Position numbers and translations under genes: made by a program. A stretch of 64,000 nucleotides of DNA from Anthostomella pinea (lineage: Eukaryota > Ascomycota > Sordariomycetes > Xylariales > Xylariaceae), in assembly GCA_963556695.1 (NCBI GenBank), contig CAUWAG010000018.1:2480001-2544000 (forward strand), in the 5' to 3' direction. Under the pieces are notes generated by a model. It was not told where the DNA came from. It worked only from the letters and a program-made list of their open reading frames with translations, and searched no databases. Positions 55,904 through 64,000 of the stretch are shown here, in pieces (position 1 is the first letter of the stretch; every line of letters starts with the position of its first letter).

Positions 55904-56683
55904 TTTCCCAGCTAGATAGATAGACAGTCTCTACCTCACTGATCAATCTAAGCATCTTAGCCAACCCTAAGGTGGGAGAAATATCCTGACGACTCGACTA
56001 TGCAGTGAACGCAGTTCAGACCAAGCCCCAGCATCTGAGTGTCTTCAGTTGACAAAAGCCTCTGTCGTCTTTTGTGTTGACTTACCTCAGAACATAAACC
56101 CTATAGAACCCTTTAGCCTTATAGGTTAGACGGCTCGTCACAAGTAGCCTGATTTTAAGAAAAATAAAGTTTATTAAGCGGCTTATTAAGCTTTTTTAAT
56201 GAGAACTTTTTAAAGACTTGTTTTTATAAAGAGTTTATTATCGTCAAAAGTTACATATTCGTTCGTATTAGCTTTAATAATATCGTTAGAAAATTATACG
56301 GTAATAAAAAAGATAGTAACGTTCAACGTAACGTTATTAAATGTTAAAGCTTAAGTATAATGCCTTTAATTAAAAAGGTCAACGCGTTGATACACCTTAT
56401 ATATAACTCTAAATGTATGAAATAAATAGAAATAAAACGATAATGAACGCTAACATGCTGCTATTAATAAATAAAACGAAGCTTTAAAATATTTATATCG
56501 CGGTAAAGGCATTAAAAACGGCTAGTATAAGTTATTTAATAATGGTTTTAAAAGTAAAAAAAGCTAATATAAACCTTATAACGGTATAAAAAATGGCGAT
56601 TGAAATTGTTGGATCCATGTGATTCCACAGTCAAACCATCCATACAGAACCCACATGTATGATTAGATAAGAGATTAGATACC

Positions 56684-56736
56684 GGATTGTGAGGTCACTT
56701 AGCTAGACCTGCAGGTCCAGCTAGACTTCCCAATCC
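56684..56736. repeat. Imperfect palindrome
   Basis: The inner palindrome 56700-56723 is centred on ACCTGCAGGT with one mismatched pair; it is flanked by GGATTG (56684-56689) and CAATCC (56731-56736). It lies in the second GC-normal island of the AT-rich block. Confidence 0.75.
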
Positions 56737-57556
56737 AACCATCAGCAACATCATGACCTTGACCCAATACTCGAGTATTATGATTGATCGTTCAAGCCTG
56801 TTCCAACAGAAATAATAATAAAAACAGGTTTGTTTTATATGAAAAGAAAAAGAAAAAGGTCTTTCTTACCTTTTAAAAATGAAAATTTAAAATTAACGCG
56901 TTAAAAAAGCGTAAAAAGTAAAGCTATATTACCGCTTTACTTTTATAAAGATTTAAAATCTTATAAAAGCAAGTAATTCATTTTAAAAAAGTTTAAACCC
57001 CCTTTTAAGCGATCTCTAAAAAATACGCGCGCGTTTGAATAAAACGCGATATATATAAACAAGCTTTTAACGAGATGGTTAAAAAGCTTACTAATTAATA
57101 ATAAATAAAACCTTTAAACGTTAATGTTTTTAAAACAAATAGCGCTTAATTTAATTTTAAAATTTATAATTACTTTTAATAAGTAAATTCGGCTTTATGC
57201 CTTATTAAAAAGCAAAACAAGTATTAATTTTTTTGGCTTATAAACATAAGGCTTTTAACGCTTTTTAGTAAAAGAATTACCTGTTAAAAAGGCAGGAAAC
57301 ATATTATGAAGTTTATTAAAAGGAAAAAAACTGCGCCAATCGCAATCGATTCTTAAGCCTTGTTTTCATTCGGTATATAACGTATATTTAATAAATTAAG
57401 CCTGCTTTTTAACTTATTTAACTTATTTAACATAAGCTCGTTATTAATATAAATAATAAATATCATTATTTTCAATATCATCGTTATTATTATTAAAAAA
57501 AAAAACCCTACAAGTATAAAGATTTCATTTAAATTGAACTTAAAAGTAATGAATAA

Positions 57557-57580
57557 ACGGGGTCAGGAACGGGGTCAGGA
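57557..57580. repeat. 12-bp tandem duplication at the AT-rich boundary
   Basis: Two exact copies of ACGGGGTCAGGA, placed where composition switches from AT-rich back to normal. Confidence 0.8.
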
Positions 57581-58131
57581 ACCGGAATAGGGGAATCACG
57601 GCCGGCACCGGGAGTCTGCGGCGAATCCGGGGCTGAAGCGTGCGATTCAGGCAGCGTGGTCGTTCGATCACTATTACCCCCTCGTCCCGAATTGGTGCTC
57701 GCCAAGAAAGACTGGCTTGCAGATTTGCAGATCTCGGGGACCTGCCTATATCTCGGGGATCTGTCTGGTAGCGTGGATCGTCGCCGCCGCGTGCTGTAGG
57801 TAGGTACTATAGATGGTCGGTTTCCGTCCCTTCATTAGGCGCCACCTACTGAGATGTTAGCGTGGCCAGTTTTGTATGCCAAGCAGTGTTTATATTTCAT
57901 ACCTGAGAACCATGACTCGGCGACGCGTATATTTCCTTCCTATGTAGGCCGGTTGACAGGTACGATAACAGGCGAACTAGGGAAGTTTCCTCCGAGCCTC
58001 AACCTTGGAGGCGGGGAACTAGTAGCGGTTGCTAGCCAGGCACTTTGGATTCGGATTTTCAGGTGGCCTCGTCCCTGGAAGCATCTGTTGATCACTGATA
58101 TCACATACTCTCTCACAGGGGTGACGGGGCC

Positions 58132-58752
58132 TTGGGACGATCACTTCGCCGAGGAGAAAGATACGACTACTCGGCCCGCCCAATATGGGTGTATGTTATA
58201 ACCAGGTCAAGATATCATCCGCGACTGCTGGAAACGTTCTGGAACGGCCCTGCTGGGCATCTCGTTCAACAGACATCATTGAAGCTCATCAATCCAGCGG
58301 CGATTTTTTGGGATATCGGTTTGCGTCCCACGGGAGCTATATTCGACGTTCCGGCCTCAAAAGTTCCAGACTTGGCCCACTGGTGGCATCTGCAAGCCGT
58401 GATCCCCTGGAAGGTGGCAAGGCTATCCTTTGCACGCTTCAGGGATCTCGCACTGGCGAATGCCAAGTCAACGTCCCGTCAAGATGGGATGACATCGCCG
58501 AGGACTACTTCGGCCTACCTAAGGGACTTGCTTGGCACCGACTCGACCGGTCCGTCGAACCTTAATGACCGTCCGTTCATTGGCTCTTGGTCTGGGCCTT
58601 ACTTCTCTCGTGGAGTATTCGTAACCATCCATCACTGCGGACGGCGAAGTACCATATCCATTGGTCCACCGGAGAAGCAGTATGTTGACGGGGTCGCTCC
58701 GCTGAAAGGAGGGGTTGGACTTGCGGAGCGTCAGGATTTTACCAAACGATAG
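58132..58752 (+). CDS. Orphan hypothetical ORF
   Basis: A 206-codon frame starting at ATG with no recognised domain, signal peptide or intron need. An overlapping frame of 126 codons (58185-58565) is open in another phase, so coding potential is unclear. It lies just right of the RIP-like block and left of the rhodopsin-domain gene. It could be a lineage-specific gene, a decayed gene, or chance. Confidence 0.25.
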   Translation: MGRSLRRGERYDYSARPIWVYVITRSRYHPRLLETFWNGPAGHLVQQTSLKLINPAAIFWDIGLRPTGAIFDVPASKVPDLAHWWHLQAVIPWKVARLSFARFRDLALANAKSTSRQDGMTSPRTTSAYLRDLLGTDSTGPSNLNDRPFIGSWSGPYFSRGVFVTIHHCGRRSTISIGPPEKQYVDGVAPLKGGVGLAERQDFTKR

Positions 58753-59055
58753 CCAGCCCAGGCTTCTCTTCGTGTGGTTTTGGGGCCCCCTTTAGTTTAG
58801 TAGCTACTAAGTTAGTCCACACTGACGCATCGCCTAGTGATCGCCGACGTAGGCCTTCTTCATGACCCCCAACTTGATACTTGACTTATCAGCCATAGAC
58901 GTATCTCATATGAATCAAGCATCCATCATATCCAAGTGTATGGTTACGTTTCGTGTCACAACGGCCTTCTTTCTCCAAGTGAACACACCGACCAGCAGGC
59001 TCCGGACTTGCACAAATCGTCCTTATCACTCGTTTGGGTTGTTTACACTGCAGTC

Positions 59056-60772
59056 ATGATCTTTATAGGAGAGAATGACCCATCGGTTTGTCATCCCCAG
59101 CTGGACAACTCCATCCTTTGCCCCAGCCCGAGCTTGGAAGTCTGATGTTCTCTCCAGTTCTTAAAGGAAGTATGGATCCTCTACGCGATTGGCATGACGA
59201 TCTTGCTCCTGCGGTTTGCAGTTCGACTCAAAACGATGGGGTTGCGCGGCTTGCAGGGCGATGACTTCTTCGCTTTGCTTACCCTGATCTTTTATACCAT
59301 GGACGCCGCCACTGTGAACATTATCTGTAGAGTTTCCCTCGGCGGGCCTGGTGAGGATCGTATCGCTAACAGGGGATTCAAGACCATACAGCTACCAATG
59401 TAGAGGCGACACAACTGGCCAAGACTCGGAGTATGTGCGCCCTCTCTGCCCCAAGCTCACTGGTAGACTCCCTGTGGATACTGATATAAAACCTCCCATA
59501 GCCCTCACCGCCGAAGAAATTGCGCAATTCGAATTCGGGTCGAGGGAGGAACTTGCCGCATGGTACTCTTATACTGCACTTATCTGGTGTTTGAAGGGCA
59601 CCATGCTTTGTTTCTTGTGAGTAGTTCTGTGTCTTCCTCCCCCACAATTTATTCTAGGAGCCACGGCTGCTGCCTACCTTCTCAGGGGTAGACCGAGTCC
59701 AGAACTCACCTATCTGCCACCTTGCGATACCGAAGACGTTATCACATCACTGACGTTGAACTTAACAGTAAACGCATGACGATGGGTTCTACGCACAACA
59801 AGCTTGTCAACTGGCTCATGGGCGCCTGTGCGGCATCATATGCAGCCGTGTTTCTGACCGTAAATTATCCCAACCTACTGAAGAAACGAGTCATCTAACA
59901 GACCTCAGGTCACGTTCGGTTGCTTCCCTTACCACCACAACTGGCAAGTTGTGCCAGATCCTGGAGGTATGTGTTTGTTATCTTGCGTCCCTGACCTGTC
60001 TAGCTGACCAAGTTGTAGACAAGTGCACTTTTAAACTGCAGAACTTCTTGGTGACGGTGACCCTCAATGTCATGTAAGCTACTACGTTATGAGCTTATAT
60101 AGCTTCAACAGACACTGACTGACATGGCACAGAACTGACGCGGCCATTCTCTGTATCCCACTGCCGCTGCTATGGAAACTTCAGATACCCCTCAAGAAGT
60201 ACACCCCTTCACCACAGCGCCGCTCCCTCCCATACACTCAACGCGACGGCCCAAGCTGACCCTCCCACAGGAAACTCGTCATCGGCCTCCTCCTCTCATC
60301 CGGCCTCTTCGTCATCAGCGCCGCAATAATCCGCGTCGTGCTCACGCTGTCCGCCAACCCGTCGGCGCTCAACATCAACCGGTGGGGCGTGCGAGAGACG
60401 ATTGTTGGAATCATCTCGGTCAACATCCCGATCCTGCGGCCGCTGTTCAGCCGCTCGTTCTGGAACTCGTCACCCATAACGTCGTCAGGGTCGCACAGCA
60501 AGGGCGGCAAGGGCGGCACGACGACAGCAGGGGGCCAGGGCCCCTACGAGATGGCGTCCAGCATCAACGGCAGCCAGGCCGACGACGGCGGCCGCAAGAG
60601 CTTCAATGGCAGCGAGGAGCATATCATTGGCAAGCCGGGCGATGGGAATGTTGTCGTGTCGACGACGTACAATGTCACGAGCGAGGAGAATACCTATAGA
60701 AATAGCGAGATCTGGGGCTCACGCGGAGGTTCTAATAGTGCGGTGGCCTATCGGGGCTTGGAAATCGTCTGA
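59056..60772 (+). CDS. Rhodopsin-domain (PTH11/SAT4-like) membrane protein
   Basis: A seven-helix plasma-membrane-type protein of the large fungal rhodopsin-domain family, which includes PTH11-like receptors. Nine exons: 59056-59085, 59158-59326, 59392-59430, 59502-59616, 59769-59859, 59909-59966, 60019-60073, 60133-60198 and 60271-60772. All eight introns are GT-AG and in phase; total 374 residues. Conserved marks include RGLQGDDFFALLTLIFYT, TNVEATQLAKTR, LAAWYSYTALIWCLKGTML, FGCFPYHHNWQVVPDPG, CTFKLQNFLVTVTLNVMT (boundary at a splice; reads ..NVI T after joining), AILCIPLPLLWKLQIPLK and NPSALNINRWGVRETIVG. A Gly/Ser-rich tail follows. The first exon (MIFIGENDPS) is the least certain, with a GTTTGT donor. 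A role in sensing surface or environment is inferred from the family only. Confidence 0.88.
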
Positions 60773-61170
60773 GCAATTCCCTTTTATCACAAGTTGAAGC
60801 GGCGGCTTTTGTACAATATGGGCATACACAGGAAGCATTTGTACTAGCGAGCGATCGCATTGAGGAAAGGTTACGAGGAAAGTAAGGATATGTTATATGG
60901 AGTCGTTCACGACGTTCAAGATGAAGGAACCAATTGGATCGGTCTGGTTCAACTGAGTGCTACGAGAACATGTCTAGCTAGTCCACATATCGCAGTTCAC
61001 CGATGCGCTGAGACAAGCTCGTCGCCAGCACGGATCAAGCCAAATGACCATCGATCAGTAACCAGATCGAAAGTGAGACAATAAAGACTGCGCAAGCACC
61101 GTTGCCTGATCCCCCCATCTTGCCGCCGAGGACTCAGACCTCGCTCCAGTCCGAGCCAAGACCCGAGTCA
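60773..61170. other. Convergent intergenic region
   Basis: Convergent 3' flanks of the rhodopsin-domain gene and the coiled-coil gene. Nothing else seen. Confidence 0.5.
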
Positions 61171-62811
61171 TCAGTCGTCTTGGAGTTGACCGCCCTCGCC
61201 TCCGTTCGGATGAATGTCCTCCATCGTCGCGACGTTGTCGGAGCTGCTAAGTCGGGGTTCCTGGCAAGTTGAAGCTGTCTGTTGGGCTGGCGGTGTCTCG
61301 AGCGGCGACGGCAGGCGCAGCAGCGGGATCTCGGGCTCTGCGACGGGCAGCGTACCGGCGGAAGGGTGGTTCGCGGGCGCGGACTCGAGACCGCGGCTCG
61401 CAACCTGGGCTACGGTTTGGTGCTTGTCCTTATCCTTGTGGTCCTCGCCGTCATCTCTCGCGTCCTGATGCTGTTGGGGTAGTATCTTCGCCTTTACCGT
61501 ATGCTTCTCCTCCTGCAGCTGCTTCTCCCTCTGCAGCCGCCTCTCCTTCATGGACTGCAGCGCCGTCGGCAGCTCCTTCTCGCGGCGCTCCTGCTCCTGC
61601 TCCTGCTCCTGCTTCTGCAGCTTCTCCTTCTCAATCCGGCCCCGCTCCTGCCGGGCCCGCAGCGCCATCTCCAACACCGCCTGCTTGCGCGCCAGCATCT
61701 CCTCTCTGACTCGCTTCGCCTCCCGGAACTCCGCCACCATGGCAGCGAGAAAGGCGTCCGGGCGGCCGACGAAGGGGGTCTGGACCAAGGATGCGTTCTT
61801 GATTACCTCGATCCGGTCCATGAGCGCCGTGATCTCGGCCTCAGTCGCGGCGTCGGCGTCACGGCGCAGCTGGCCCACGTCGGCGGCGGCGTCGGCGAAC
61901 GAGTCGAACTCCTGCTCTATTTCGTCCCTTGCGGTCGTGAGCTGGCACACCTGAACGCGGAATGCGTCGGCGTCGCGCTGACAGAGTTCGAGCGCGGCGC
62001 GTGACTGCTGGTAGAGGTACTTGAGCCGGGGTACCGTCAGCTGCGGCAGGTGGTGCGTTTGCGAGTGCTGGAACTGCTCCGCGCACAGGATTTGTCTGGC
62101 CTCGTCGTGCGTCACATGGGGTCTGACATCGAAGCCGCGGGGCAGACCGTGGAAGTACTTGTCGTCAGCGTCCTTTGCCACGAGCTCCTTGACCTTCTCA
62201 TGCAGTCTCGAAATCTCGGCGTGCTGTTTGGTCATGAAGGTCTTGGCTTCCTGGCGCTTGTCCAGCGTCATGCGACCGTGCATCTGGAGTAGGGCGCTGT
62301 GGCGCTTTCGGTCTTGCTCGAGCTGATCCTGTAGACTCTCTACCTCGCGCTGGTGCTGTTCCTGGAGACTCTGCACATCGCGCTGGTGCTGCTCTCGTAG
62401 TTTCTGTAATCTGTCTTGGGCGCTTTCGTCGGTTTGACTGCAGTTATCCTTGGTGGCGGGCTTGCCATTGCTGTCAACCAGCTCGTCATTCAGGTGGCCG
62501 ATGAACCTCAATGCGTGCCCAAGTTCCTTGGTCGTGACTGCGCAATCTTGCTCGCTGCGCCGGAGGGCACCCTTCAGGTGATATGTTTCATCTTGCAGCT
62601 CTGAGTTCTCCGCGAGCAGCTCGGTGACCTGAGACTGCAAGTCCGCCCCTCCGCTTGGGCTGTCGCAGTCGACGAAGCATGTCCCATCCAAGGCATCGTA
62701 TTCGCATGTGAGGCCGACTCTTGTGAAGGCGTCCAAGAGGCAAATGCATAATGCGCAAGGCGGGTGGTAGTCGTTGCCTTCAACGCGCACTTCGTACTTG
62801 ACGGGCAACAT
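61171..62811 (-). CDS. Hypothetical coiled-coil protein
   Basis: A 546-residue single-frame protein of unknown function. The N-terminus (residues 1-55) is small and cysteine-containing (CALCICLLDAF, GTCFVDCD) without a signal peptide. Extended coiled coil covers about residues 58-225, including a tandem heptad stretch QSLQEQHQREVESLQ. A second coiled coil at about 270-455 is very rich in Glu, Gln, Lys and Arg (EQEQERREKELP). The tail is low complexity, Pro/Glu-rich. It resembles many fungal cytoskeletal or scaffold proteins by composition only. No membrane helices. Confidence 0.7.
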   Translation of the reverse strand: MLPVKYEVRVEGNDYHPPCALCICLLDAFTRVGLTCEYDALDGTCFVDCDSPSGGADLQSQVTELLAENSELQDETYHLKGALRRSEQDCAVTTKELGHALRFIGHLNDELVDSNGKPATKDNCSQTDESAQDRLQKLREQHQRDVQSLQEQHQREVESLQDQLEQDRKRHSALLQMHGRMTLDKRQEAKTFMTKQHAEISRLHEKVKELVAKDADDKYFHGLPRGFDVRPHVTHDEARQILCAEQFQHSQTHHLPQLTVPRLKYLYQQSRAALELCQRDADAFRVQVCQLTTARDEIEQEFDSFADAAADVGQLRRDADAATEAEITALMDRIEVIKNASLVQTPFVGRPDAFLAAMVAEFREAKRVREEMLARKQAVLEMALRARQERGRIEKEKLQKQEQEQEQERREKELPTALQSMKERRLQREKQLQEEKHTVKAKILPQQHQDARDDGEDHKDKDKHQTVAQVASRGLESAPANHPSAGTLPVAEPEIPLLRLPSPLETPPAQQTASTCQEPRLSSSDNVATMEDIHPNGGEGGQLQDD

Positions 62812-64000
62812 GGTTGGCTGTAGTTGTTCCGATTTGAAGGATGTAATGGAATGGAGGATGGGCGAAGAGTTGAAGAGGGGGAAACCGTTGATTATGAGGA
62901 ATATTTCTCGTCTTCATATACGGCTTTCGTGGCTCATCGGAGACCGCAGCGACGAAGTTTTGATGTGGCGGTCGAAGAGCTTAATAATAAAATAAACCGT
63001 GGCAAGATTATCATTGCGAGTGAGGGATAAAGACGATTAGAGTTCAGCCAGGCGACAAAAGACCAGGTATTAAATGCTCAAATTTGTGACAGAGCCCCAT
63101 TTGATGGGGAGCTTGATGGCACCTCTCCGTTCGATGGTTTGGAAATCTACCGCAACTGAGCGTTGTGGCTTTTTACCGTTTCATCAGCAGGTGGCTTGAA
63201 ACGTTTGTGTATGCGTGTCCTATTTCAGGAGTTTTATCAGCAGAAAGATAGACAGCCTCCATTTCATCAAACCTCAGCCCATTTCAACTAGGTGTCCGCA
63301 TTTGCACTTGGTGCCTAGTCGCGCCTTGAACCTTCGTGAATATATACCTCTCCTTCCTTGTGCTAGATTCCCGTTGCTTGGGATGTGTAACCCTGGTCAG
63401 GAGAACCTGCGCATGTCTTTCTAGCCAACAGACTTTGCGGATAGACTAATGGGCACCATGGTCTACCAGCGAGTTAAAGCAGAAAATGGTGTTATCTGCT
63501 CGACACAATACTTCGTGATCAGTGGGGCATGGATGTTGGCTGCCCTAGTGGTTCGGACCTGGCACGAGTTGGCATCTTGCGTTTCTCGTCTACGTACCAA
63601 AGCGCTCTGTCCTAGCCGCGCAGGCGAACACCATCTGCCCTATCTGAGTACTCCGACTTTGAGCAGCATAGTTAGAAACTGCCATGTCTCTTGCAGGCTG
63701 GCACCAGTCGACAAGAGCAGGGGCATGCGTTATGGACAGCACAGTGTCCCAGCGAGCACGCGTGTCCTCAGTAGCCTTGCCGAAGCCTCGTATTGAAGGT
63801 AGGCATGTACTGTGAATGATTGGTCTAATTGGACGAATCAAGTAGCTACCTGTCGAGAGCGAGTTCTGTCCGCATACCTTAGTCAACCCATCAGGCGCAA
63901 CTTGGGCGGGGACGACCTTCTGCTTCGAACAGATGCGTTCGGGGTACCAAAAAGAACATCGAGACTTGGTGCTCAGGTTCGGTCCGGTGCCCGACAGCAG
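62812..64000. other. Intergenic to window edge, no gene recognised
   Basis: Promoter side of the coiled-coil gene and about 1 kb beyond. Frames at 63449-63796 (plus) and 63590-63886 (minus) overlap each other and show no domain. A gene starting beyond the right edge cannot be excluded. Confidence 0.4.

Larger units (their letters stand above)
55372..57556. repeat. AT-rich, RIP-like block with two GC-normal islands
   Basis: Three AT-rich stretches (about 55372-55798, 56150-56590 and 56815-57556) are dominated by TpA, TTAA and AAAA strings with few CpA or TpG, as expected after repeat-induced point mutation. No frame of 60 codons exists between 55250 and 57853 on either strand. Two stretches of ordinary composition interrupt them (about 55799-56149 and 56591-56814). 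The identity of the mutated repeat cannot be read. Confidence 0.75.

Noticed and set aside
1..64000. CRISPR arrays, bacterial operons, riboswitches
   Set aside because: No direct-repeat/spacer arrays were seen, and the spliced genes show a fungal nuclear genome.

Overview
This is a nuclear segment of a filamentous ascomycete (Pezizomycotina; the protein set and intron style suggest Sordariomycetes, which is inference). The evidence is short GT-AG introns of about 45-90 nt with CTAAC/CTGAC-like branch sites, single-copy fungal orthologues (Zip4/Spo22, ERT1/AcuK, Sec6, HSF1, CWC27, deoxyhypusine synthase, Snt1), a Tad1-type LINE fragment, and an AT-rich block that looks RIP-mutated. Exon joins were worked out by hand. 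Each join keeps the reading frame and restores family motifs, but none has transcript support.

Layout. 1-5.3 kb is accessory in character: the 3' part of a cytochrome P450, a convergent zinc alcohol dehydrogenase, and a small secreted AA1-like protein. 5.8-14 kb carries three minus-strand genes: a DUF3140 protein, the meiotic protein Zip4/Spo22 with an in-frame TAG, and the gluconeogenesis regulator ERT1/AcuK with an 18-nt micro-exon inside its zinc cluster. 16-17.3 kb is a decayed GH30 glycoside hydrolase. 17.8-22.5 kb holds SEC6 and a TauD-type dioxygenase. 22.5-26.9 kb is gene-poor, with an interrupted ORF and a tRNA-like (SINE-like) sequence. 26.9-30 kb has a multi-pass membrane protein and a divergent short-chain dehydrogenase. 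32.3-33.5 kb is a 5'-truncated LINE flanked by a 16-bp target-site duplication, lying 139 bp upstream of a small secreted four-cysteine protein gene.

36-54 kb is a housekeeping and regulatory block: HSF1, CWC27, deoxyhypusine synthase, an Asp-rich repeat protein, and a 2,162-codon Snt1-like two-SANT protein. 55.4-57.6 kb is AT-rich and has no ORFs. It is interrupted by two GC-normal islands that contain long inverted repeats. 58-63 kb has an orphan ORF, a nine-exon rhodopsin-domain (PTH11-like) membrane protein, and a coiled-coil protein.

The genes do not form one pathway. Two transcription regulators (ERT1/AcuK for carbon source, HSF1 for stress) and the chromatin factor Snt1 sit among unrelated housekeeping genes. 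The secreted proteins, the P450/ADH pair, the GH30 relic and the PTH11-like protein are the plant- or substrate-facing accessory part. I found no CRISPR array, canonical tRNA, rRNA or clear biosynthetic cluster. I found no clearly new multi-gene system. The strongest unusual signals are the Zip4 stop codon, the LINE next to the secreted-protein gene, and the palindromes inside the RIP-like block.
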